The translations under genes were made by a program, and so were the position numbers. From Wenzhouxiangella sp. XN201 (lineage in GTDB: Bacteria > Pseudomonadota > Gammaproteobacteria > Xanthomonadales > Wenzhouxiangellaceae): 64,000 nt of DNA. This document shows positions 44,306 through 54,697 of this stretch, piece by piece (the first letter of the stretch is position 1; each line of letters opens with the position of its first letter). The stretch covers positions 682,001 through 746,000 of the forward strand of contig NZ_JAAIVI010000017.1 in assembly GCF_011008905.1 (NCBI RefSeq). The letters are read 5' to 3'. The notes beneath the pieces were generated by a model, which was not told where the DNA came from, ran no database searches, and saw nothing but the letters and a program-made list of their open reading frames with translations.

Positions 44306-46279
44306 TCACTGATCCCCGGCTTCGATCTCCAACAACAATGCATCTGCTTCCACAATGTCATCGGCGCTAACGGCGATCTGGGAGACGGCCCCATCCATCG
44401 GCGCCTTGATCGCCAGTTCCATCTTCATCGCTTCCATGATCAGCAGGGTTTCACCTTCGCTGACGGCCTGGCCGGGTTCGACGCGGATCTCGAGGATCTT
44501 GCCGGGCATGGGGGCGAGCAGGCGGCCGTCGCTGGCGCTGCTGTCGACCGCGGCTTCGAAGCGGGCGTGGCGAATGACGGGCCAGCGGCGCCTGTCGAGG
44601 CAGACCTCCAGGCGGTGTTCGCCGGCGGCGTGGATCTGCGCTCGGCGCGCCTGGCCGTCCAGGGTCAGGCTGAACTCGGTGCCGGATAACTGTTGGATGC
44701 GGACCGGGTGGGTCTCACCGTCGATCTGCAAGCGATAGTCGCCAGCAAATCCGGTCGCCTCGACGGTGAGGCGCTGGTCTGCGCTCTCGATATCGAGTGA
44801 ACGCGTGGCCGGCTCCCCCAGGCGCCAGCTATCGCATGTGTCCCAGGGCGTATTCCCGGTCGCATGTGACTCCTGCATCAGCAGCCAGCGGCCGGCGGCC
44901 GCCGCCAGGGTGTCCAGCGGTGGTTCGCCGGCGTCCAGGATGGTTGCAAGCTCGCGATCGAGCAGGCCGGTATCGATGGCCGCATCCGTGAACACCTGCG
45001 AGCCGGCCAGGGCCTGGAGAAACCCCAGGTTGGTGGTCGGGCCGGCGATGAAGCTGGCGGCGAGGGCCTGGTTGAGGCGCGCCAGGCAGGCCTCGCGGGT
45101 GCTGTCGTGGACGATCAGTTTGGCGATCATCGGGTCGTAGTGCATGCTGACCTCGTCGCCAGTGTCCACGCCTGAGTCGACGCGCACCCGACTGCTCTCG
45201 GGTAGCACCAGCGCATCGATTCGTCCGGTCGAGGGCACGAAACCCTGATCGGGATCCTCGGCGTAGATGCGCGCTTCCATGGCGTGGCCGGTCGCGCGGA
45301 TGTCGTCCTGTTTGAGGGGGAGTTCCTCGCCCGCGGCGACGCGGAGCTGCCATTCGACCAGGTCGAGGCCAGTGATGCATTCGGTCACCGGGTGCTCGAC
45401 CTGCAGGCGCGTGTTCATTTCCAGGAAGAAGAACTCGTCGCCGTCGACCAGGAACTCGACCGTGCCGGCACCGACGTAGTCGACAGCCTCGGCCGCGCGC
45501 ACGGCGGCGGCCAGCAGGCTCTGGCGAACCTCGTCGTCGAGCCTGGCGGCCGGGGCTTCCTCGATGATCTTCTGGTGGCGGCGCTGGCTGGAGCAGTCGC
45601 GCTCGAACAGGTGCACGGTGTTGCCGTGGGTATCGGCGAATACCTGCGCTTCGATATGGCGGGGGGTGGGCAGGTAGCGCTCGATGATCATGCGCTCGTC
45701 GCCAAAGGCACCGGAGGCCTCGCGCCGGGCGGCCTTCAGTGCTTCGTCAAAGTCGTCTTTGGAATGCACCACACGCATGCCCTTGCCGCCGCCGCCGGCC
45801 GCCGCTTTCAGCATCAGCGGAAAGCCGACGCGTTCGGCTTCTTCCAGAAGCGTGTCGTCGTCCTGGTCGTCGCCGTGGTAGCCGGGAATCAGCGGCACCT
45901 CGGCGGCTTCCATCTTCGCTTTGGCTGCAGCCTTGGAGCCCATCAGGTCCATGGTTTCCGGGGACGGCCCGATCAGGATGAGATCGGCATCGCGAAGCTT
46001 GCGGGCAAAGCGGGCATTTTCGGCCAGGAAGCCGTAGCCGGGATGAATGGCTTCAGCGCCTGTGTCCTTCGCTGCCTGGATGATGCGATCGATGTCCAGG
46101 TAGGACTCGCGTGCCGCCGCGGCCCCGATATGCACGGCCCGGTCGGCCAGGCGCACGTGCCGTGCATTGGCGTCGGCATCGGAATAGACGGCCACGGTCT
46201 CCACACCCAGGCGGCGACAGGTGGCAATGATGCGGCAGGCGATCTCGCCTCTGTTGGCAATCAGGACGGTCTTGAACAT
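44306..46279 (-). CDS. liuD: Methylcrotonyl-CoA carboxylase, biotin-containing alpha subunit
   Basis: A 657-residue protein: biotin carboxylase N-domain (KTVLIANRGEIACRII), ATP-grasp (KAAAGGGGKGMRVV), the active-site segment FFFLEMNTRLQVEHPVTE, BT linker, and a C-terminal biotinyl domain with EAMKMEL. With the beta subunit it carboxylates 3-methylcrotonyl-CoA in leucine degradation. The ATG at 46279 was chosen; the frame upstream is only translated repeat. It is separated from liuC by a hairpin element. Confidence 0.93.
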   Translation of the reverse strand: MFKTVLIANRGEIACRIIATCRRLGVETVAVYSDADANARHVRLADRAVHIGAAAARESYLDIDRIIQAAKDTGAEAIHPGYGFLAENARFARKLRDADLILIGPSPETMDLMGSKAAAKAKMEAAEVPLIPGYHGDDQDDDTLLEEAERVGFPLMLKAAAGGGGKGMRVVHSKDDFDEALKAARREASGAFGDERMIIERYLPTPRHIEAQVFADTHGNTVHLFERDCSSQRRHQKIIEEAPAARLDDEVRQSLLAAAVRAAEAVDYVGAGTVEFLVDGDEFFFLEMNTRLQVEHPVTECITGLDLVEWQLRVAAGEELPLKQDDIRATGHAMEARIYAEDPDQGFVPSTGRIDALVLPESSRVRVDSGVDTGDEVSMHYDPMIAKLIVHDSTREACLARLNQALAASFIAGPTTNLGFLQALAGSQVFTDAAIDTGLLDRELATILDAGEPPLDTLAAAAGRWLLMQESHATGNTPWDTCDSWRLGEPATRSLDIESADQRLTVEATGFAGDYRLQIDGETHPVRIQQLSGTEFSLTLDGQARRAQIHAAGEHRLEVCLDRRRWPVIRHARFEAAVDSSASDGRLLAPMPGKILEIRVEPGQAVSEGETLLIMEAMKMELAIKAPMDGAVSQIAVSADDIVEADALLLEIEAGDQ

Positions 46280-46297
46280 GGTCACCCAATAATAAAA

Positions 46298-46447
46298 TTG
46301 TCCACAGATGAACACAGATGAACACAGATAAAAGAAAAGTCCTGGTAAGGGCGCTGGAGCGTCGACGCGATAGCTACCCCACCTGTCACTTCCAGCTTGC
46401 CTCTTGTTGATTTCAATCTGTGTTTATCTGTGTTCATCTGTGGACAA
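46298..46447. repeat. Hairpin element, copy 1 (CACAGATGAA family), between liuC and liuD
   Basis: Arms 46298-46330 and 46415-46447 are inverted with 31 of 33 matches. Each arm contains three units of a 10-base motif near CACAGATGAA. The 84-base centre shares blocks at the same offsets as the copy at 47278, so the two elements are homologous. It fills nearly the entire spacer of the liu operon. Confidence 0.9.
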
Positions 46448-46456
46448 ATAGGTTTT

Positions 46457-47251
46457 TCAGGAATCGCCCGCAATCCACGAAGGCTTGCGCTTTTCGAGGA
46501 AGGCATTGAGACCTTCCTGACCTTCGCGCGAGACGCGCAGGGCCGCGATCAGTTCGGAGGTGCGGCGGTCGGTTTCGGCCTCGTCGTGCTGACCGCTGGC
46601 AATCCTGTGGATCAGTTCCTTGCAGTGTGCCTGGGCGTGTGGGCCGCCGGCGAGCAGCAGATCGACCAGGTCGGCCACGTGGCCGTCGAGCTGGCCGTTG
46701 GGTACGGTGTCGCTGACAAGTCCGATGCGTACAGCGCGTTCGGCATCGATGCGTTCACCGGTCAGCATGTAGTGGCGGGCGTTGTTGACGCCGATGCGCG
46801 GAATCACAAACGGCGCGATGGTCGCCGGCGCCAGGCCCAGACGCACTTCGGTCAGGCCGAACTTGGCGGTTTCCAGCGCCACGGCCAGGTCGCAGCAGGC
46901 GATCAGCCCGACGCCGCCGCCGAAGGCGTGACCATTGACCCGAGCAATGGTCGGGCAGGGCAGCTGGTCGAGTTTGCGCAGCATGGCCGCCAGGCGCCGG
47001 GCGTCGTTGCGGTTTTCGTTCTCGGAAGCCTCGGCCATGGCGCGCATCCAGTTCAGATCGGCCCCGGCAGAGAAGGAATGACCTTCACCGGTGAGGATCA
47101 TCGCCCGCGCGCCGTCGCTGGCGACCTTGTCGAAGGTCTCCGAAAGATCGGCCACCAGCTCGGCGTTGAAGGCATTGTGCACGTCGGGCCGATTGAGCGT
47201 CACCGTGGCCACGCCGCGGTCGTCGATGTCGAGTTTCAATAGTTCAGTCAT
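46457..47251 (-). CDS. liuC: 3-Methylglutaconyl-CoA hydratase (enoyl-CoA hydratase family)
   Basis: A 264-residue crotonase-fold protein. NRPDVHNAFNAELVADL, the oxyanion segment FSAGADLNWM, and RVNGHAFGGGVGLIACCDLAVA are typical. Placed between the two methylcrotonyl-CoA carboxylase genes, it is best read as the hydratase acting on their product in leucine degradation. The ATG at 47251 was used; the longer frame is repeat. Confidence 0.9.
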   Translation of the reverse strand: MTELLKLDIDDRGVATVTLNRPDVHNAFNAELVADLSETFDKVASDGARAMILTGEGHSFSAGADLNWMRAMAEASENENRNDARRLAAMLRKLDQLPCPTIARVNGHAFGGGVGLIACCDLAVALETAKFGLTEVRLGLAPATIAPFVIPRIGVNNARHYMLTGERIDAERAVRIGLVSDTVPNGQLDGHVADLVDLLLAGGPHAQAHCKELIHRIASGQHDEAETDRRTSELIAALRVSREGQEGLNAFLEKRKPSWIAGDS

Positions 47252-47277
47252 GGCGGGTACTTGATTCAAAAAATGAA

Positions 47278-47422
47278 TTGTCCACAGATGAACACAGATG
47301 AACACGGATAAAGAAAGAAATTGGAAACGGGCGCGTAAACGAATAGTCGATAGCGACCCGAAGCGAGGCTCCTGGCGCGTCTCTCGTTCTTTAATCTGTG
47401 TTTATCTGTGTTCATCTGTGGA
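47278..47422. repeat. Hairpin element, copy 2 (CACAGATGAA family), between liuB and liuC
   Basis: Arms 47281-47309 and 47394-47422 match inverted in 27 of 29 positions, with three 10-base units each. The centre is 84 bases and carries GGCGC, ATAGC, ACCC and a TCT..GTT block at the same offsets as copy 1. It ends 12 bases from the liuB stop and 27 from the liuC start. Confidence 0.9.
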
Positions 47423-47433
47423 TAGTTGATTTC

Positions 47434-49041
<1,608 letters not shown>

Positions 49042-49081
49042 GGGCGCTCCGGTTGGTCAAAGGCAGTAATTGTAGCGTGTT

Positions 49082-49171
49082 GGTTGGCTGGTTGGCTGGT
49101 TGGCTGGTTGGCTGGTTGGCTGGTTGGCTGGTTGGCTGGTTGGCTGGTTGGCTGGTTCGGCTGGTTCGGCT
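49082..49171. repeat. Octanucleotide array: nine perfect GGTTGGCT plus two 9-base variants
   Basis: Nine exact GGTTGGCT units (49082-49153) are followed by two GGTTCGGCT units. The array occupies the upstream side of the predicted liuB promoter and ends 31 bases before the rpsO -35. It accounts for most of the 312-bp gene-free stretch 49042-49353; the rest is the rpsO promoter and leader. Perfect octamers suggest copy number can change by slippage. Confidence 0.92.
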
Positions 49172-49202
49172 GTGGGCGGGAATCCTGAAGCCTGAAAACT
49201 GG

Positions 49203-49232
49203 TTGCTCCGGCCTCTCGGGGGCGGTTATAAT
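49203..49232 (+). promoter_or_regulatory. Predicted sigma-70 promoter of rpsO
   Basis: TTGCTC and a consensus TATAAT are 18 bp apart. Transcription would start near 49239, leaving a leader of about 115 bases before rpsO, room for the autoregulatory structure S15 uses in other bacteria. Confidence 0.6.
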
Positions 49233-49353
49233 GCCGGGCTTAATGAAATCTGGCGACTGGGGCTTTTGCACAAAGCCCGGCCTGGGGTCCGCCCAGGGGG
49301 TTTTCTGGAAAAGCCCGGTCGCCCTACCGAACTGTTTCAGGAGTAGTTTGAAA

Positions 49354-49623
49354 ATGACTCTGACCGCTGAAGAAAAGAGCCAGGTTGTCAAGGAACACCA
49401 GCTCGCCGAGGGTGATACGGGTTCCCCGGAAGTTCAGGTTGCGCTATTGACTGCGCGCATCCAGGATCTGACCGGGCACTTCGAGAATCACAAGAAGGAC
49501 CATCACTCCCGTCGGGGGCTGCTCAAGCTCGTCAATCAGCGCCGTTCGCTGCTGGACTACGTCAAGAAGAAGGACATCCAGCGCTATCGAAACCTGATCG
49601 AGCGCCTTGGCCTGCGCCGTTAA
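49354..49623 (+). CDS. rpsO: 30S ribosomal protein S15
   Basis: An 89-residue protein of exact family length; [22 protein letters not shown] and [22 protein letters not shown] are diagnostic. It binds 16S rRNA early in 30S assembly. aggag lies about 10 bases before the ATG. It is followed by pnp, the conserved order. Confidence 0.97.
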   Translation: MTLTAEEKSQVVKEHQLAEGDTGSPEVQVALLTARIQDLTGHFENHKKDHHSRRGLLKLVNQRRSLLDYVKKKDIQRYRNLIERLGLRR

Positions 49624-49643
49624 AGCGCGGTTTCTGCCCGATT

Positions 49644-49688
49644 GAAAACGACACCCCGGCGGCCCATGAGCTGATCCGGGGTGTTTTC
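49644..49688 (+). terminator. rpsO-pnp intercistronic hairpin
   Basis: gaaaacg ACACCCCGG pairs with CCGGGGTGTTTTC around an 11-13 base loop, ending in a short T-run. It can partly terminate rpsO transcripts or serve as an RNase III-type processing site, as in E. coli rpsO-pnp. Confidence 0.7.
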
Positions 49689-49717
49689 TATTGCAAGTGC
49701 AAAGTGGAGTGAGTGAA

Positions 49718-51820
49718 GTGGATAAGTTCAGCAAGACGTTCAAATTCGGCGAGCACGACGTGACGCTCGAAACCGGGCACGTCGCACGCCAGGCCGATGG
49801 TGCCGTGCTGGTGACCATGGCCGATACCGTGGTCCTTGTGACTGCCGTGGTGCGCAAGGAAGCCAAGCCGGGTCAGCACTTTTTCCCGCTGACCGTCAAT
49901 TACCAGGAAAAGTATTATTCCGCCGGCCGCATTCCGGGCGGCTTCTTCAAGCGCGAAGGGCGTCCGACCGAGAAGGACACCCTGACCTCGCGCCTGATCG
50001 ACCGACCCATTCGTCCGCTGTTCCCCAAGGGCTTTCTCAACGAAGCCCAGGTCATCGCGACCGTGATGTCGTCCAATCCCGAAGTGGATGCCGACATCCC
50101 CGCCATGATCGGCGCTTCGGCGGCGCTGTCGCTGTCCGGCGCGCCGTTCCAGGGCCCGATCGGTGGTGCCCGGGTCGGTTTCATCAACAACGAGTACGTG
50201 GTCAACCCGACCACCACCCAGCTCGAAGAGTCGAGCCTGAACCTGGTGGTTGCCGGTACCGCCGATGCCGTGCTGATGGTTGAATCCGAGGCCGACCAGC
50301 TCTCCGAAGAGCAGATGCTCGGTGCAGTGACCTTCGGTCACGAGCAGATGCAGGTGGCCATCAAGGCGATCGAGGAGCTTACGGCCGAGGCTGGCAAGCC
50401 CAAGTGGGACTGGCAGGCGCCTGAAGCGCCGGAAGGGCTCGAAGACAAGGTCAAGAGCGCCATCGGCGACGGTCTGGAGAAAGCCTATGACCTGACCGAC
50501 AAGCCGCAGCGCCGCGACGCCATCTCCGAAGTCAAGAACCGCGTTATCGAGCAGCTCTGCAGTGACGATGACGAGAATGCGCTGAGCAGCGACGACGTCT
50601 CCGACGCCTTCGCCGGTATCGAGAAGAAGCTGGTGCGGGAGCGCATCCTGGCCGGCCAGAACCGGATCGACGGTCGTGACCTGACCACCGTGCGTCCGCT
50701 CGACATGCAAGTCAGCGTCTTCCCGCGTACCCACGGTTCGGCCATCTTCACCCGCGGCGAGACCCAGGCCATGTGCGTCGTCACGCTGGGGACCGGCCGC
50801 GACGCGCAGATCATCGATGCCATCGAGGGCGAGTACAAGGAGCAGTTCATGCTCCACTACAACTTCCCCCCGTTCTGCGTCGGCGAGACCAGCTTCATGC
50901 TCGGCCCGAAGCGTCGCGAGATTGGCCACGGCAAGCTGGCCAAACGTGCTCTAGCCGCCGTCGTTCCGAAGGGTGAGGAATTCCCCTACGTCCTGCGCAT
51001 CGTCTCGGAAGTGACCGAATCCAACGGTTCGAGCTCCATGGCGACTGTTTGTGGTTCGTCACTGGCGATGATGGATGCCGGGGTGCCGATCAAGGCACCG
51101 GTCGCCGGTATCGCTATGGGCCTGATCAAGGACGGCGATCGTTTTGCCGTGCTCACCGACATTCTCGGCGACGAAGATCACCTCGGCGACATGGATTTCA
51201 AGGTGGCCGGATCCGCCGACGGCATTACTGCCCTGCAGATGGACATCAAGATCACCGGCATCACCAGGGAGATCATGGAAGTCGCCCTCAAGCAGGCCAA
51301 TGCCGGCCGCGGTCATATCCTCGAGCAGATGAACCAGGTCATCGGCAAGCCGCGCGAGGAAATGAGCGAGTACGCACCGCGCCTGTTCACCATGAAGGTG
51401 CATCCGGACAAGATCCGCGACGTGATCGGCAAGGGCGGCTCGACCATCCGCCAGATCACCGAGGAGACCGGTACCACCATCGACATCCAGGACGACGGCA
51501 CGGTCACCATTGCCTCCGTCAACCAGGCAGCCGCCGACGAGGCGCGCCGCATGATCGAACAGATCACCGCTGATGTCGAAGTGGGGACGGTCTACGAAGG
51601 CACGGTCACCAAGATCATGAACTTCGGTGCGTTCGTGACCATCCTGCCCGGCAAGGACGGCCTGGTGCACATCTCGCAGATCTCCGACGAGCGTGTCGAG
51701 AACGTCACCGACGAACTCCATGAAGGCCAGAAGGTCAAGGTCAAGGTGCTCGAGGTTGACAAGCAGGGCCGCATCCGTCTGAGCATGAAGGCGCTCAAGG
51801 AAGAAGAAGCGCAGTCCTGA
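49718..51820 (+). CDS. pnp: Polyribonucleotide nucleotidyltransferase (PNPase)
   Basis: A 700-residue protein. Two RNase PH domains, a KH domain ([22 protein letters not shown]) and an S1 domain ([32 protein letters not shown]) are present in order. The GTG at 49718 ([22 protein letters not shown]) was chosen because a ggag lies 8 bases upstream. It degrades RNA 3' to 5' using phosphate. Typical members autoregulate through the leader hairpin. Confidence 0.96.
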   Translation: MDKFSKTFKFGEHDVTLETGHVARQADGAVLVTMADTVVLVTAVVRKEAKPGQHFFPLTVNYQEKYYSAGRIPGGFFKREGRPTEKDTLTSRLIDRPIRPLFPKGFLNEAQVIATVMSSNPEVDADIPAMIGASAALSLSGAPFQGPIGGARVGFINNEYVVNPTTTQLEESSLNLVVAGTADAVLMVESEADQLSEEQMLGAVTFGHEQMQVAIKAIEELTAEAGKPKWDWQAPEAPEGLEDKVKSAIGDGLEKAYDLTDKPQRRDAISEVKNRVIEQLCSDDDENALSSDDVSDAFAGIEKKLVRERILAGQNRIDGRDLTTVRPLDMQVSVFPRTHGSAIFTRGETQAMCVVTLGTGRDAQIIDAIEGEYKEQFMLHYNFPPFCVGETSFMLGPKRREIGHGKLAKRALAAVVPKGEEFPYVLRIVSEVTESNGSSSMATVCGSSLAMMDAGVPIKAPVAGIAMGLIKDGDRFAVLTDILGDEDHLGDMDFKVAGSADGITALQMDIKITGITREIMEVALKQANAGRGHILEQMNQVIGKPREEMSEYAPRLFTMKVHPDKIRDVIGKGGSTIRQITEETGTTIDIQDDGTVTIASVNQAAADEARRMIEQITADVEVGTVYEGTVTKIMNFGAFVTILPGKDGLVHISQISDERVENVTDELHEGQKVKVKVLEVDKQGRIRLSMKALKEEEAQS

Positions 51821-51834
51821 TCGAAAATCGGCGG

Positions 51835-51853
51835 CTGCCCGGACTCCGGGCAG
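51835..51853 (+). terminator. Small hairpin after pnp
   Basis: CTGCCCGG and CCGGGCAG form a perfect 8-bp stem around ACT. No T-run follows, so termination is uncertain. Confidence 0.3.
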
Positions 51854-51875
51854 TCGCAATCGAGAAGAACGACGT

Positions 51876-52265
51876 ATGGAACTGCTGATTCCCGTCTCTC
51901 CCGGTGAGCTGCTCGACAAGCTCGCCATCCTCGAGATCAAGCTCGAGCGCATCGACGATGCGGCCAAGCGGGCCTATATCGAACGCGAGCATGCGTTGCT
52001 TTCGCAGGTCTGGAAGCAGGCCGGTGTTGACGACGAGGTCGTTGCTGAATTTCGCCTGGCATTGCGGCGCGTCAACGAGGCGCTTTGGGACATCGAGAAT
52101 GCCATCCGCAGCCACGAAAGCCGGAGCGATTTCGGCGAGGATTTCGTCCAGCTGGCGCGCTCGGTCTACATTCGCAACGACGAACGGGCCGCGATCAAGA
52201 AGCGCATCAACGAAGCGCTGGGCTCGGATATCCGCGAAGAAAAGTCCTACTCCAGCTATCGCTAG
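51876..52265 (+). CDS. DUF6165-type protein
   Basis: A 129-residue soluble protein beginning IPVSPGELLDKLAILEIKLERI, the recognisable start of the DUF6165 family. The rest is mainly helical and charged. No function is established. It sits between pnp and the OmpA-like gene, 55 bp after pnp. Confidence 0.65.
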   Translation: MELLIPVSPGELLDKLAILEIKLERIDDAAKRAYIEREHALLSQVWKQAGVDDEVVAEFRLALRRVNEALWDIENAIRSHESRSDFGEDFVQLARSVYIRNDERAAIKKRINEALGSDIREEKSYSSYR

Positions 52266-52351
52266 ACGGCCGTGTAGTGCACGAACATTCTGTGCAGTTT
52301 TCACGATTCAGCGTTAGAATTGTCGGTCTGACTCTCGGCAGGGGCATAGCG

Positions 52352-54697
52352 ATGCTGCGCAAACTGATACTTTCGGTCCTATTGGCGACCGGCCTGATCA
52401 CGGTTTCGGCTGCCCAGGTCGAGCCGGACGAGGAATCCCGCTCCGGAGCGGGTACGACCACGTTTCATTTCATTGGTGACCGCTATCGCATCGGCATCGG
52501 GCTCGACAGCGAGTTCGACGTCATTGGCGAGTTCCAGGCGGCCCTGTACGAGTCGCAGCGTTCCAGCTTCATTGGCGACGGCTGGCTCGGCACTGAGGGT
52601 GCCGGCGGGATCAAGCTCAACTATCACTGGCTGGTCAACGAATCCTCCGAGGAAGGCCCGGACGGCCCGGTCTATACCGACGGCAATGTCGCCAAGCTGT
52701 TCATCGCCGCCGACCAGAACCAGTTCGAGGACCGCAAGCTGACCTTTGGCGCCGGCTGGGAAGGCCGCAACTGGGCCTTCTCCGGCTACGGTATGGCGGC
52801 CCTGTCCGATGAACGAATGGTCGATCGTACGATTTCGATCGAGGATCGGCTGGTTTCCGGAGAGATCAACGGTCGCGATTTCACGCGTGTCGATGCCATC
52901 GAGACCGTCACCGAGTGGTTTGAAGAGCCCTACGAAAGGGGCTTGGGCCTGCGCGCCGAACGCTTTTTCGAAGACCCCCTGATTCGCCTGCGAGGCGGTC
53001 TGGACTATGAGGAAGGTGATTTCAGCTCGTCGCAATTGACGGCCTCGCTATCGCTGGACAAGCGCTTTCACAATTCGCCGCACGGTTTGAGTTTCCGCAC
53101 CAGCTATGCGCACAAGGACGGTGATTTCGTCATCGACGACAACGATTTGCGTGGCAGCGTGGTTTACAGCTTCAGCTTCGGCGGAGCGAGCAGTTCCTTC
53201 CGTCCCGCTCGTCAGTATCGCGATGTCGAAGTCGAAGTGCCCGGCGAACCACGTACGGAGGAGCGCGTCACGGTCAATGAAGTGACGCTGACCGATCGCA
53301 CGACTTTCGATTTCGACAAATCGGTGCTCAAGCCTGCTGCCGAGAATACGCTCGATGAAATCCTGGCCGTAATCGACGATGCCGGCCTGGTGGGCGACAT
53401 CCAGATCGTGGGACACACCTGCGATATCGGCACCGAGGAATATAACCAGGGTCTGAGCGAGCGGCGCGCTCGCTCGGTGGTCGACTACCTGACTGCCCGC
53501 GGCGTCGAATCCGGGCAGATCGACTGGCGGGGCGAAGGCGAGACCGAGCCACGCTTCCCCAACGACAGCGAAGAGAATCGCAGCCGCAATCGCCGTGTTG
53601 AGATCAGCTTCGTGACCGAGCGCACCAGCACTCAAACGGTGACCGTCGGGCCGGACGAGCCGGCCACCGAACTCCGTCAGGTCGAAGTGCCGGTCGAGGC
53701 GCCCTGGATTCGGCGCGCGCTGCGCAACCCGGTCCGACACAAGCGCATAGTGGATTACTATCGCTACCAGGAGAGCACGACCAGCGTGACCGAGGGCGAG
53801 ATCGAGTTCGCTAACGAGGCACCGCAGGCCACTGACGATCAGTTCAGCGTCGAAGTTGACTCGATCGACAATGCGCTCGATGTGCTCGCCAACGACAGCG
53901 ATGCCGATGGCGATACGCTCACGATCGTGTCGGTGGGTGAACCAGGCAATGGCCAGGTAACTGTCAGCGGAGGCCAACTGCTGTACACGCCGGATGAAGG
54001 CTTCATCGGCAGTGACAGCTTCAGCTACACCATCGACGACGGCTTTGGCGGCCAGGCAAGTGCCAACGTCAGCGTCACCGTGGAGTCTCCCAATCAGCCG
54101 CCCGTTGTCGGCGACCTGAGCGTTTCGACCCAGCGCAATCAGCCCATCGATATCGACGTGCTGGCCGAAGCCAGCGACCCCGACGGTGATGCGTTGAGCA
54201 TTGCCGGCTTCGCGCAGCCGAGTAACGGCACCGTGACGGAGTCGGGTGGCGTGTTGCGATACCAGCCGGAAGCCGAGTTCTTCGGCAGCGACAGTTTTTC
54301 ATTCACCGTCAGCGACGGGCGCGGTGGCGAGGCTTCGGGCACGGTGAGCATCGAGGTGGTGTTCGCCAACCGTGCGCCGGTCGCCAATCCCGACGAAGCA
54401 ACCACCACGGTGGGCGAGGCCGTGACGGTCGATGTACTGGCCAACGACTTCGATCCGGATGGCGATCCGCTGGAAATCATCGAGGTCGTTCAGTGGTATG
54501 GCGTGCCGGCCGACTACACGATCAACGAGGACGGCACGATTACCTTCCGAATCACCGATTCCTGCAACGGGCGCAACCGCTTCCGCTACACCATCAGCGA
54601 CCCGCACGGGGCCACGGCAACGGCCAACGTCTCGGTCGATCGGGTGGCAGAGGGCGAGTCGAGCGAAGGTGCCGGGACTGAGTGCGTCGGCTGGTGA
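52352..54697 (+). CDS. Outer-membrane OmpA-like protein with C-terminal tandem Ig/cadherin-like repeats
   Basis: A 781-residue protein with a signal peptide (about residues 1-20). The N-terminal 300 residues are rich in alternating aromatic strands and may form a beta-barrel. An OmpA C-terminal domain lies at about 317-423, with YNQGLSERRARSVVDYL. Three repeats of the type DVLANDSDADGDTL...GSDSFSYTIDDGFGG follow (about 490-780), as in bacterial Ig-like/cadherin-like modules. The peptidoglycan-binding Asp of E. coli OmpA (GYTDRIG) is Cys here (GHTCDIG). The domain order, with Ig-like repeats after the OmpA domain, is unusual. Start at 52352 set by the signal peptide. Confidence 0.8.
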   Translation: MLRKLILSVLLATGLITVSAAQVEPDEESRSGAGTTTFHFIGDRYRIGIGLDSEFDVIGEFQAALYESQRSSFIGDGWLGTEGAGGIKLNYHWLVNESSEEGPDGPVYTDGNVAKLFIAADQNQFEDRKLTFGAGWEGRNWAFSGYGMAALSDERMVDRTISIEDRLVSGEINGRDFTRVDAIETVTEWFEEPYERGLGLRAERFFEDPLIRLRGGLDYEEGDFSSSQLTASLSLDKRFHNSPHGLSFRTSYAHKDGDFVIDDNDLRGSVVYSFSFGGASSSFRPARQYRDVEVEVPGEPRTEERVTVNEVTLTDRTTFDFDKSVLKPAAENTLDEILAVIDDAGLVGDIQIVGHTCDIGTEEYNQGLSERRARSVVDYLTARGVESGQIDWRGEGETEPRFPNDSEENRSRNRRVEISFVTERTSTQTVTVGPDEPATELRQVEVPVEAPWIRRALRNPVRHKRIVDYYRYQESTTSVTEGEIEFANEAPQATDDQFSVEVDSIDNALDVLANDSDADGDTLTIVSVGEPGNGQVTVSGGQLLYTPDEGFIGSDSFSYTIDDGFGGQASANVSVTVESPNQPPVVGDLSVSTQRNQPIDIDVLAEASDPDGDALSIAGFAQPSNGTVTESGGVLRYQPEAEFFGSDSFSFTVSDGRGGEASGTVSIEVVFANRAPVANPDEATTTVGEAVTVDVLANDFDPDGDPLEIIEVVQWYGVPADYTINEDGTITFRITDSCNGRNRFRYTISDPHGATATANVSVDRVAEGESSEGAGTECVGW

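Noticed and set aside
46280-47433. Insertion sequences within the liu operon
   Set aside because: The hairpin elements are about 150 bp and encode no transposase; short frames starting MFIC are translated repeat arms.
49082-49171. Possible replication-origin iterons or CRISPR
   Set aside because: Units are 8 bases without spacers; no replication initiator gene or DnaA boxes were noticed here.
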